The position numbers were made by a program, and so were the translations under genes. 64,000 bases of DNA, from positions 248,001 to 312,000 of the forward strand of contig CAVWXX010000005.1 in the NCBI GenBank assembly GCA_963759155.1, read 5' to 3'. The notes beneath the pieces are model-generated. The model did not search any database, was not told the origin of the DNA, and saw nothing but the letters and a program-made list of their open reading frames with translations. This document shows, one piece after another, positions 8,645-16,808 of the stretch. The stretch's first letter is position 1. The number at the start of each line of letters is the position of its first letter. The DNA is from SZUA-36 sp963759155. Lineage in GTDB: Bacteria; Pseudomonadota; Gammaproteobacteria; Xanthomonadales; SZUA-36.

Positions 8645-10834
8645 TTCATGCTGTTTTGACACTGTTGCATCCAGGTTAGACATGATGAACATACTCGTAT
8701 GGCCTTCAACGTCTTCGATTGAAACCGCCGTGTAGTTTTTATCGTCATGAACGAGCCTTAAATCCGCGATTCTGCTATTCGAATTGACAGCGTTCTCCGT
8801 GACCGGGCTGTAGCTGCCATGCGGCTCCACAACCGTCACGAAAACTGTATTCCTTACGTCATTCCTTCGGACCATGAAGGCTGCATCCCGGCGCAGATTG
8901 AATTCCGGGTCATTGGCGCCAAGACGTGTGAACAATAACTCATCACCGGCACCGGCAACCGATGTCAGCGTGTAAAACTTACGGTTGGCCATCCATGAGA
9001 ATTTTGTATTACCGGAGTCAGGCTTGCCTTTTCCTTCGAGATACAGGTGCTGGTAGCCGTTTTTGTCTCCCAGAGCGTCTAGTACCGATGGTGTGTCGTA
9101 TTCAAAGTTGGTGTCCAGCAGCTGCCCCATGTGATAGAAAGGCAGGTCGTATTGATTTTCTTTGTCTGAATCGACCTTGAGAATATCCAGCAGGAACGGC
9201 TTATCGAATCTTTCATTCTTGATAACTGCTATCGTCCGCCTTAATTCTGTTCCAGGGTAGGCATTGGTTTCCGTTGCACTCACAACCTGCACATCAGGGT
9301 TCGTATCATCATAGAAATAGAGATCTGAATGGTGTTGACTGCCGATCTCATACTTGCCCTGAAAATGTGAGGTCTCATTCTGGGTCAGCGTGTTGTGCGC
9401 AATACTCTGCTTTGCCCACGTGTTGTTTTCCTTCAGGTAATTACCTCCGCCTTTTTGCTCGATATTAACGAAACGCACAAGCCCGTAGTCCTGCAGGACT
9501 TCCTCACCTTTTTCATAAAGAGAAAACGAGAGCTTGTCGTAGTGACCATGGCTCAAACCCTGGGCGGCGTACTTGTATACGAGCGTCAAATCCTCATTGC
9601 CGTAGCGCAGCACTGCCACTCCGCCCTGCTTGCCATCCGGCCCGTCGGATAAGTTGACGGATTTTTTCACGAATGGCTGTGCCTTACCGTCGCGAATGGC
9701 TGTCGCAACGGCAATGCCCGCGTCGTCCAGCAGCACCTGGCCTTGCACTTCGGCAATACCCAGCAACCGTGGATCCTGCCCGCCGATGTGATAAGCGATA
9801 TCGACTGCCGACACCAGTGAGCCGGCCTGGTATGACATACCTTTTTGCCCATCATTCAATGGGAAGAACTCACCATCCGCGTCCGACAGGTTCAACAGTG
9901 CATCGACTGCTTTGAGCAGCACACCTTCCTTGTGCTGGAAAATCTCCATTTCGGGTTTCGCGTTATCCAGACCCTGTGCAAAAATCAGGAAGGGGTACAT
10001 GGCGTAGCGTTGGTAATAAGGACCCTCGGTATAATAGCCGTCCGGTGAAAAGGGCTCCTCGAGATTCGCCAGGAACCCCACTTCCTGCCCTTCGACCTTG
10101 ATGAAACCACCGTCGTTGTCCTTGGTTCCCACCACCAGGCCGTCATCGCCTTCGATTCCATACAATGCCCGCTGAACCAGTTCGTCGTCTCCCATGACCA
10201 GACCGATCATGCCGACGGCTGCGTTACCCCAGGTGCTGTGGTTGTGTACCCGGTTGAAAAACTGAGGACTGTCCACGGAAATATGATCGGCAAACGGTCT
10301 GAACAGATTCTGTTCCAGCGTTTCCCGCTCCTCAACAGATAACCAGTCGTAAATGGCATCATAGGCCTGACTCACGTACACAAGCCAATTACTGTCATTC
10401 AGACATTGCCAGAACAGTTTTCCTCTCGCATAGGACCTCTCCTTCGGGTGAAGGGGAAGATCCTTGTACATCGCTTCGTATTGAAAAAGCATGTCGCGGA
10501 CGTAGTTGGCATATTTTTCATCCTCAAGGATCTGGAACAGGACGCCGGCTTTCTGCATGACGAAAAAATTCCGCTTGTGCCGTTCGTGCGTGTAACCACC
10601 CGAATAATCCATCGGAACAGGGGTATCGATGCCCAATTCGATTTCGGCGTCCACCTCTGCCTTGACCTTCTTCAAGGTGGCATCGAAAAGAGGAACCGTT
10701 CCAAGCTCTGATCTGATTTTTTCAACACCGGCCCTGGTCAGGATCAGGTTGGGATGCTCGCCGGCATAAGACATTGCTGATATCGCCAGGCCCAGGGCCA
10801 GCGAGAATATTTTAATTCTGTTTCCAATTTTCAT
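8585..10834 (-). CDS. PL17 exo-oligoalginate lyase, exported
   Basis: Releases unsaturated monouronate from the ends of alginate oligosaccharides. It has 749 residues with a signal peptide ending near MSYAGEH. An N-terminal alpha/alpha toroid (about 30-390) contains the catalytic neighbourhood RVHNHSTWGNAA (Asn198-His199) and a tyrosine-rich DGYYTEGPYYQRYAMYPF segment (about 265-282). The C-terminal heparinase II/III-like beta-sandwich includes GLSHGHYDKLSF. This order and length match family PL17 such as Alg17C. ATG 10834 has AGGA about 11 bases upstream. It follows the second TonB receptor on the same strand, separated by a terminator, and converges with gntR. Its product is the substrate for KdgF and the SDR across the locus. 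Confidence 0.95.
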   Translation of the reverse strand: MKIGNRIKIFSLALGLAISAMSYAGEHPNLILTRAGVEKIRSELGTVPLFDATLKKVKAEVDAEIELGIDTPVPMDYSGGYTHERHKRNFFVMQKAGVLFQILEDEKYANYVRDMLFQYEAMYKDLPLHPKERSYARGKLFWQCLNDSNWLVYVSQAYDAIYDWLSVEERETLEQNLFRPFADHISVDSPQFFNRVHNHSTWGNAAVGMIGLVMGDDELVQRALYGIEGDDGLVVGTKDNDGGFIKVEGQEVGFLANLEEPFSPDGYYTEGPYYQRYAMYPFLIFAQGLDNAKPEMEIFQHKEGVLLKAVDALLNLSDADGEFFPLNDGQKGMSYQAGSLVSAVDIAYHIGGQDPRLLGIAEVQGQVLLDDAGIAVATAIRDGKAQPFVKKSVNLSDGPDGKQGGVAVLRYGNEDLTLVYKYAAQGLSHGHYDKLSFSLYEKGEEVLQDYGLVRFVNIEQKGGGNYLKENNTWAKQSIAHNTLTQNETSHFQGKYEIGSQHHSDLYFYDDTNPDVQVVSATETNAYPGTELRRTIAVIKNERFDKPFLLDILKVDSDKENQYDLPFYHMGQLLDTNFEYDTPSVLDALGDKNGYQHLYLEGKGKPDSGNTKFSWMANRKFYTLTSVAGAGDELLFTRLGANDPEFNLRRDAAFMVRRNDVRNTVFVTVVEPHGSYSPVTENAVNSNSRIADLRLVHDDKNYTAVSIEDVEGHTSMFIMSNLDATVSKQHELEIDGKTHKWSGPYSYFEL

Positions 10835-10864
10835 TTATCACGTATCCTAAAGAAACCTAGCCAC

Positions 10865-10901
10865 AAAAAAAGGATGCCATCGTTCGACGGCACCCTTTTT
10901 T
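10865..10901 (-). terminator. Rho-independent terminator after the second TonB receptor
   Basis: On the minus strand GGGTGCCGTCG pairs with CGATGGCATCC (two G-U pairs) across a four-base loop, followed by seven T. The A-run on the other side makes it symmetrical. It lies between the receptor stop (10923) and PL17 start (10834), so PL17 needs read-through or its own promoter. Confidence 0.85.
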
Positions 10902-10922
10902 GTAACGCTACTGCCTTGCTTT

Positions 10923-13877
10923 TTAGAAGCGATAGGCCGCACTGAGAACGATTCTGCGATCAGGATAACCCGCGAAACACAGAGGTCCGTCTTCACTAAC
11001 ACAATGTTGATAAATTTCCTCTTTGGTAAGGTTCACAGCTTCGACACCAAACTGCCAGCGTTCTTTCAGGGTGTAGAAAAGACTGGCATTGAGCTGTCCT
11101 CTGTCCAATGTATGAACAGGGAAGCTGAACGTGCTGCTTCCGCTTGTATTAGCTCCGCCACCGAAGTCCAGTGTACGGAATCCTTCACGCCATGTGTAAC
11201 GCAGTCTCGCAGAGAAATTATACTTCTCGTAATATAGAGTGAGGTTGTAAGCGTTTTTGGAGAAATCAAGCAGTCCGCGCTCTATGCAGACGTCCCCAAG
11301 CACTTGTAAACCACGACCCGAAGTACAATCCTCGTCAGATCCGCCGCTGAAATCCTGAATGGTGTAGTTGGCAATCACGCCGAAACCGGATGCCCAGCCC
11401 AGCCTGTCTTCCCACTCTGTAAAGTCGTACTGGAAGGCAAATTCCCAACCTGTCACCTTGGTGGTATCAGGGTCGTTTCCAGGTATCGTGAAGTCAACAC
11501 ACATTCCCAACTGTTCCGGATCGCCCAAAATGTTAGGTACAACGATCGGGTTATAGATACCGCCACCTGGGCAAGATGGGTTTGTATCCCGGACGAGACC
11601 ACCAGGAACACTTGGATCGGAAAGAAGCTCAGCACCCTCGTAACGTACACCAAAGATGTTGGTACGTTTTTTGTTGAAGTAACCGACACTCAGCACCGCT
11701 GCCGGGGCAAAATACCATTCAGCCGAAAGATCGAAGGATTTCACCTCTTCAGGCTCGAGGCCGGGGTTACCCAATGCAACAACGGAATTTTCCTGGTTAT
11801 CAAATTGGAAACCGGTCGCCAACTGGTTGAAGTTAGGACGCCTGATATCCTTGCCGTAACCAAACCGGAAAAGCAGATCGTCTGTCGCATCGAAAACGAG
11901 GTTTAAACGAGGCAGCCAGAAGTTGTAGCTACCCTTGGTTGACTGAAGCTGTCTATTTCCATTTTCATCTTCAGGGCCGTATCCGACTGAATCAATGTCA
12001 GTATCCAGGTAACGCACACCCACGTTGCCGCGTACTTTACCCCACATAAAGTCTGTTTGCAGATAGAACGCGGTGGTGTCTTCACTGATTTTGTAGTACG
12101 AAGACTCTTGCGAACTCAGGTCCAGTTCGACATTTTCAGGCTCACTCGGATTGTGTGCGAGAGTGGCAGCTTGAAGAATTCTTACCGCTTCTTCCGGGTC
12201 ATTAAATATGCGATCCGCATCGAAGAGAAGGAAGTCCCGGATGTACAGATCTCTGCCATCGGCACGGCCATAGTTCGAGGGACCAGGAACAAGAAGCTCT
12301 TGGAACAGGAGGCCGTTGGGGCTATCGGACATTTGGCTGAAGCCACCAATTCGATCCTCTCTGGAATTAAACTCGCTTTCAGCTTGACTGTAGCGACCAC
12401 CAAAATCTATGTTCTGAAAGCCGGCCCAGTCCAGAACGTAAGTAAAGTCCAGGCGAATAGCGTCTTCAGAGTTTTCGGTTGAGTCGTTACCTACGATGAC
12501 CTGATCCAGAACAACATTGGCTGGGTCCAGCAAACTCTCTCGTGATGGTCCAAACGGCGAATCATAATTGACGTCCCATGCCAGTGATTTGCCGGACAAA
12601 TCGTACCTGAATGGCACGCAATTATCGTTGCTGCTCCCATCAAGTGGACAATTGGGGTTAATAAAGTTCACCGTCGGGCTTACGTTGGGGTTCCACGTTT
12701 CCGAGGATGACCGCGCGTACTCAAACTTTGCGATAAACCTGTCACTTTCCCAGTCACCACCTATTGCAAATAACTTATTGTCTGTTTCACGAGAACCTAA
12801 ATCCGACGAGAAACGCAGGTTTGGATCGTCATCATCAAAGTCGAGGTCTGGCTCTATAGTGCCCGCCAATGCCGCTGGAAATAGACCGGGGCCAACACCA
12901 AAATCTACGGTTTCAAACGCCGTAGGATAGCTGCGGTTTCTAAAAGCACTCACACCCGATGCCTGGAGCCTGTAGCTATTCTGGTTTCGTGTCTGGTCAC
13001 TGTAAATGTAGTCGACATGAAATTTCAGGTTGTCGTTAGGCGCCCACTCAAAGGTTGTCGCAGCATTCCAGGTTTCATAGATGTCCTCTTCCTGCTCCTG
13101 GACAAGGAACTGAATTCCGAGAAACTCAGCGGGATCAGAGCCAGGGGGGCTGGAGATGTTGTCGCGGTCCGCACGGGGACGGAAGGACACAGCATACTGT
13201 TCAGTGTAGCTACCGCTAATGACGAAACCGAAATCACCTGCGTTGGTTGACCAGTTATCACCATAAGCACCTGAGATTCTTGGCTGCCAGCCTTCAGTGC
13301 TAAGGCTGCTGTCTTCGCCTTGAACGCGAATGTTGCCCAGGGTGTCAGGAAGCATAAGCGGACGAATCGTTTTCAGATTGATCGTTCCGCCAACAGACCC
13401 CTCAATCGTTTTCGCATCAGGGGACTTGATCACTTCAACACCCGCAATAATGGCCGAATTGACATCCTCAAAATTGATGCCGCTGCGGCCAGAACCAGAA
13501 CCAACGGTGGATACACCATTGATTTCGACACGGTTTGCGTTGGTACCACGAATCTGTACGCCGGTGCCGACGCCTGCCCGGCGGGTAATCTGGACACCTG
13601 TGATGTTTTCCAGTACTTCGGCCAGGTTCTGGTCAGGCAACTTACCGATGTCTTCCGCGTAAATCGCTTCAACCAGGTTATCGGAATCGCGCTTCGTATT
13701 AAGAGCAGATGCCAGGGCTTGCCGGGCACTACCAGTAACGATAACTTCCTCTAACGTAAGCTCGTCACTATCTCCTGCTGAAGCATCATCTACTTGATCC
13801 TGCGCAAGCGCCACTGGTGATAAAACTAAAGTCGTCGCTGCCAGCGTGAGCAGCGAGGTACTACGAAGACATTTCAT
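10923..13877 (-). CDS. TonB-dependent receptor, oligosaccharide type
   Basis: Intact 984-residue outer-membrane receptor. A signal peptide ends near ALAQD, then the TonB-box region LTLEEVIVTGSA, a plug domain (about 60-180, with DQNLAEVLENITGVQI and the VEVIKSPDAKTIEGSVGG segment split here) and a 22-strand-type barrel ending in the usual aromatic VLSAAYRF. The family (TIGR01782-like) takes up plant and algal oligosaccharides. The start ATG at 13877 has AAGGAG eight bases upstream. It is immediately upstream of PL17 on the same strand, which favours alginate oligosaccharides as ligand. However, the LacI-type operators in its promoter could also mean a different glycan such as a glucan. Unlike the first receptor it has no frame break, so it could be the working porin of this locus. 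Confidence 0.93.
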   Translation of the reverse strand: MKCLRSTSLLTLAATTLVLSPVALAQDQVDDASAGDSDELTLEEVIVTGSARQALASALNTKRDSDNLVEAIYAEDIGKLPDQNLAEVLENITGVQITRRAGVGTGVQIRGTNANRVEINGVSTVGSGSGRSGINFEDVNSAIIAGVEVIKSPDAKTIEGSVGGTINLKTIRPLMLPDTLGNIRVQGEDSSLSTEGWQPRISGAYGDNWSTNAGDFGFVISGSYTEQYAVSFRPRADRDNISSPPGSDPAEFLGIQFLVQEQEEDIYETWNAATTFEWAPNDNLKFHVDYIYSDQTRNQNSYRLQASGVSAFRNRSYPTAFETVDFGVGPGLFPAALAGTIEPDLDFDDDDPNLRFSSDLGSRETDNKLFAIGGDWESDRFIAKFEYARSSSETWNPNVSPTVNFINPNCPLDGSSNDNCVPFRYDLSGKSLAWDVNYDSPFGPSRESLLDPANVVLDQVIVGNDSTENSEDAIRLDFTYVLDWAGFQNIDFGGRYSQAESEFNSREDRIGGFSQMSDSPNGLLFQELLVPGPSNYGRADGRDLYIRDFLLFDADRIFNDPEEAVRILQAATLAHNPSEPENVELDLSSQESSYYKISEDTTAFYLQTDFMWGKVRGNVGVRYLDTDIDSVGYGPEDENGNRQLQSTKGSYNFWLPRLNLVFDATDDLLFRFGYGKDIRRPNFNQLATGFQFDNQENSVVALGNPGLEPEEVKSFDLSAEWYFAPAAVLSVGYFNKKRTNIFGVRYEGAELLSDPSVPGGLVRDTNPSCPGGGIYNPIVVPNILGDPEQLGMCVDFTIPGNDPDTTKVTGWEFAFQYDFTEWEDRLGWASGFGVIANYTIQDFSGGSDEDCTSGRGLQVLGDVCIERGLLDFSKNAYNLTLYYEKYNFSARLRYTWREGFRTLDFGGGANTSGSSTFSFPVHTLDRGQLNASLFYTLKERWQFGVEAVNLTKEEIYQHCVSEDGPLCFAGYPDRRIVLSAAYRF

Positions 13878-13901
13878 TTGATTAACTCCTTAGCAAGCGT
13901 G

Positions 13902-13942
13902 CCATTTATTATGAAATTTATGTCTATCCATTTATTGTGAAA
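13902..13942. repeat. Short direct repeat in the leader of the second receptor
   Basis: CCATTTATTATGAAA (13902-13916) recurs as CCATTTATTGTGAAA (13928-13942), 26 bases apart, 25-65 bases before the start codon. A third related ATTATGAGA follows at 13952. It is AT-rich and may be core promoter or leader sequence. Confidence 0.35.
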
Positions 13943-13994
13943 CTTATTTTTATTATGAGATTTATTTCCCCTTGGTCCAGAGCATACATCAAGC

Positions 13995-14008
13995 TGCCAC
14001 CGGTGGCA
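13995..14008. promoter_or_regulatory. LacI-family operator, copy 1 (TGCCACCGGTGGCA)
   Basis: Perfect 14-bp palindrome centred on CG, the usual form of LacI-family operators that control proteobacterial glycan loci. It is about 120 bases upstream of the second TonB receptor. No LacI-type gene is visible in the window, so the regulator must be encoded elsewhere. Confidence 0.65.
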
Positions 14009-14018
14009 ATAGATTTAC

Positions 14019-14032
14019 TGCCACCGGTGGCA
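14019..14032. promoter_or_regulatory. LacI-family operator, copy 2 (TGCCACCGGTGGCA)
   Basis: Identical to copy 1 and 24 bases from it centre to centre, extending to a 16-bp palindrome with C at 14018 and G at 14033. The spacing is a little over two helical turns, compatible with cooperative binding of two dimers. Confidence 0.65.
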
Positions 14033-14161
14033 GCAAGCATTTTTTCAATCTATATCCAATTGATCATAATAGGTCTATAAGATATAAACCAACCACTCCT
14101 ATATTGTCAACCGATTTGTTAACCTTTCTTTGAATTATTTAGGTGTTATTGGTCAGTATTT

Positions 14162-14173
14162 TTGGTTAACCAA
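14162..14173. promoter_or_regulatory. UxuR/FadR-type operator TTGGTTAACCAA
   Basis: Perfect 12-bp palindrome matching the TTGGTNNACCAA form also found upstream of the first receptor, with an extra TTGGTCA half-site at 14149-14155. It lies about 285 bases before the second receptor gene. It is the likely second target of the GntR regulator at 7787-8644. The rest of 14034-14358 is AT-rich with no gene that I can support. Confidence 0.6.
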
Positions 14174-14358
14174 TATGTGATGTGCTTGCTAAATCGTTAA
14201 GCTTTATTGATTGTTTAATTAGCCTGGTCCAAATTTACGATTAAACACACGTTACTTCGTTGCCTGGACCACACTCCGCTTGATGAACCTGTTTGGTGAT
14301 GCATACCCAAAACGGTAAGGAGAAGTGTGCAAAAAATACCCCGGCGAAGAAATAGCCA

Positions 14359-15381
14359 TCATGGGTGACAGTTTCTCTCAAAGGACTCGACGATTTCATC
14401 CTGAGCGTCAGCCTCTCTGAAAACCTTTTCAAGGTACCTGATCTTTATTTGCTTTTCCTTGCCGCTAAGCAGCGGCAGATTTGCTATGACATCCAACACC
14501 TCACCCTCTTTCGACGAGAGTGTGCTCAATGCCCCTCGCAACACATCTGAATCTGTACAGAAACCACGATAAAGACGTTGCCGGACTTTCTTGATTCTCA
14601 GTGACGGGTCGGGTTTTGCATAGCTGGCGTTCACAACTCCCGAGAGATCGAAATCATAAGGTACCGGGAATAACCTTGTGTCGACCTTGATAAGCTTTAT
14701 GTTATGACAACAGTATTCGTCAGTATCCGCCGTGACAAAAGACCAGTCCGTATTGGCGACGAGATACTGAAAAACGTAAACCAAAGCCGCCTGATTTTTA
14801 TCAAGTTGCCCTAAAGAAACACCAGGAATTTCGGCCAGGCTGCCATCCACGCGAGATTCCAGATGCTCCACCGGTTCAATAAGGAAGCCATAACTGCTGT
14901 TAAACGCCTTATTAAGACGGCCATCGGTATCCTTATAAGTTAAGTGCACAAGACGCACACGAAAACTGACACCTGACAAGAGTGAGAAAATCCGGTATGT
15001 AGCGTACTCCTCCAACACATCGACCTCGGACCTGTCACTTTTTTTACAGCGTGTTACCAGCTTGAGTTTGTCCTGCCCTTCGAACGGAGTTCCGACGGTA
15101 TCAATAGAATTGAAGTTAAACCTCAACAGTGGAAAGGCGCAAACCCGCATCCGGCTATTGCCCCTCGCCTTGACCTTTATGTCGAACTCCATTCCGTCAA
15201 CACTGAGTGCGAATGGCATCTCTTCGCGATCTTTCTTGTTCTTGACCAATGACCACACCGGGCCCGTCAATTCAATCTCCAGGGGTGAGTGGTCATCGAA
15301 AAGCGAGGCAGCAAAAAGGGGGGAAACCAAGCCTGATAGCAGGCAAAGCAGACCTGTTCTGCCGGTTTTTTTCCAGTTCAT
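14359..15381 (-). CDS. Exported CotH-like conserved protein of unknown function
   Basis: From ATG 15381 (GAGGG upstream) it has 340 residues with an N-terminal signal (KKTGRTGLLCLLSGLVSPLFAAS). The longer frame to 15468 would run into mgtE and is not preferred. Visible blocks are IKVKARGNSRMRVCAFPLLRF, DKLKLVTRC, the NTDWS block, then CCHNIKLI and VPYDFDLSGVVNASYA, and a late RLYRGFC. The RGNSR, HNIK and YDFD arrangement resembles CotH-type protein kinases, which have an unusual kinase fold acting on secreted or surface proteins. I infer only distant kinship; catalytic activity is not shown. It follows mgtE by 23 bases, so it is probably co-transcribed with it, and ends upstream of the second receptor's promoter region. 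Confidence 0.7.
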   Translation of the reverse strand: MNWKKTGRTGLLCLLSGLVSPLFAASLFDDHSPLEIELTGPVWSLVKNKKDREEMPFALSVDGMEFDIKVKARGNSRMRVCAFPLLRFNFNSIDTVGTPFEGQDKLKLVTRCKKSDRSEVDVLEEYATYRIFSLLSGVSFRVRLVHLTYKDTDGRLNKAFNSSYGFLIEPVEHLESRVDGSLAEIPGVSLGQLDKNQAALVYVFQYLVANTDWSFVTADTDEYCCHNIKLIKVDTRLFPVPYDFDLSGVVNASYAKPDPSLRIKKVRQRLYRGFCTDSDVLRGALSTLSSKEGEVLDVIANLPLLSGKEKQIKIRYLEKVFREADAQDEIVESFERNCHP

Positions 15382-15404
15382 AAACCCTCTATCAAGGCAT
15401 CCAC

Positions 15405-16769
15405 TCAGACACCCGTTAATAATGGCAACATCAACGAGGCGGTGCCAAGCAGCAGGAAAAATCCACACATATCCGTAATCGTGGTCAGGATGGGCCCGGA
15501 AGCAACCGCGGGATCAACCCCCAGACTCTTAAGAATAACGGGTACCGTCCCACCGATTGAAACCGCCAGCACCGTGTTGATTGCTAACGCAAGACCAACC
15601 ACCAGGCCCAGCCAGCCATTGCCCTGCCACACCCAGGCGACGATTGAAACCAACAAACCCAACGTGGCACCATTGATGATGCCGACCACGACCTCCTTAC
15701 GCCAGACATAAAACAGGTCAGCACGCTTGATAATGCCCAATGAAAGCTCACGCATGCTGACCGCCACCGCCTGGTTACCTGAACAGCCACTCATGTCCGA
15801 GACAATGGGCAAAAATACCGCCAGGATGATCACGGCACTGAGTACATCCTGAAACTGGGCGATCACACTGGCTGCAATGATATTTAACACGATATTGACA
15901 GACAGCCAGGATAAGCGGCGGCGTGAACGAACCAGGGTGGGCATGGCGCGCAGTTCCTCACCACCAACAATACCCTGGGACTTGAGATGATCGGCATCGG
16001 CACGCTCTGCTACCGCATCATAGACAGACCGACGCCGGACAACGCCCAGTATCCGGTTCTCCTCATCAACCACCGGAACGGCTGACATATTGTTCTCATC
16101 GAAAAAGTCTTCCAGTTCATCCAGTGGAGTCGTGTCTTTGACTGACATCGCCGGAAGAAGAATATCAACCAGCCGCGAATCACTTGCAGCAACGATGATG
16201 TCGCGAATACGTGCAACACCCAGCAATCTTCCGGCACGATCGGTAACATAAATGTAAAGCACATGGTTTAACTCATACTCATCTTCGCGCCCGGCAAGGT
16301 CACGCAGCACGGACGAGGCTCGAAACATTTTCGGGTAACTGAAGTATTCCTTCATCATCAAGCCGCCCGCGACATCATCGTCATAGGCCATCAACTGCCG
16401 TGCCTCGACGACGTCTTCATCATCCATATGTCTCAGGATGTCTTCACGTTCATCCTCACCGACCTCGGATAAAACATCGGCCTGTTCATCACTGGGCATC
16501 TCGCTGACGATGGATGCAGCAACTTCGGGGCTCAAATCTCCAAGCAAGCCACCTGCCGATTCATCAGGGATAAACTCGAATACCTCAGCTGCTGATTCTG
16601 GTGTCAGCCTGGCAAAAACCTGTTGCTGCTCATCCGCCTCCAAACGCATCAACGCCCGCAGACTGTCTTCACCACTCAGTTCAGAGAGATATTCATTAAG
16701 CCCAAGTCTGTCATCGTGCGAAAGGTGATCACGTAAAACTTCCCAAGTGGCTTTTTCTTTGATCTGCAT
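15405..16769 (-). CDS. mgtE: MgtE-type magnesium transporter
   Basis: Inner-membrane Mg2+ channel gated by cytoplasmic Mg2+. From ATG 16769 it has 454 residues; a GTG nine bases upstream is less likely since AGGTG fits the ATG. Domain order is an N-terminal superhelical MgtE_N domain (about 20-125, repeated short helices), two CBS domains (about 135-255), a connecting helix, and five membrane helices to the C-terminus. The membrane part has the pore-lining SDMSGCSGNQAVAV segment and the conserved aspartate late in the membrane region (TTITDMCGFF). Length and layout are standard. It is divergent from the antiporter gene with a very short gap and is followed by the CotH-like gene. Confidence 0.94.
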   Translation of the reverse strand: MQIKEKATWEVLRDHLSHDDRLGLNEYLSELSGEDSLRALMRLEADEQQQVFARLTPESAAEVFEFIPDESAGGLLGDLSPEVAASIVSEMPSDEQADVLSEVGEDEREDILRHMDDEDVVEARQLMAYDDDVAGGLMMKEYFSYPKMFRASSVLRDLAGREDEYELNHVLYIYVTDRAGRLLGVARIRDIIVAASDSRLVDILLPAMSVKDTTPLDELEDFFDENNMSAVPVVDEENRILGVVRRRSVYDAVAERADADHLKSQGIVGGEELRAMPTLVRSRRRLSWLSVNIVLNIIAASVIAQFQDVLSAVIILAVFLPIVSDMSGCSGNQAVAVSMRELSLGIIKRADLFYVWRKEVVVGIINGATLGLLVSIVAWVWQGNGWLGLVVGLALAINTVLAVSIGGTVPVILKSLGVDPAVASGPILTTITDMCGFFLLLGTASLMLPLLTGV

Positions 16770-16808
16770 TGCTGGCACCTCGCGGCTTTGGAATGTACTT
16801 TATAAGCA

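Noticed and set aside
13995..14032. Short tandem repeats as a CRISPR remnant
   Set aside because: Only two copies, each fully palindromic, 24 bases apart at a promoter; this is the operator pattern, and no cas genes exist.
14241..14432. Open frame of 63 codons upstream of the second receptor region
   Set aside because: Overlaps the 3' end of the CotH-like gene, has no ribosome site and no coding pattern.
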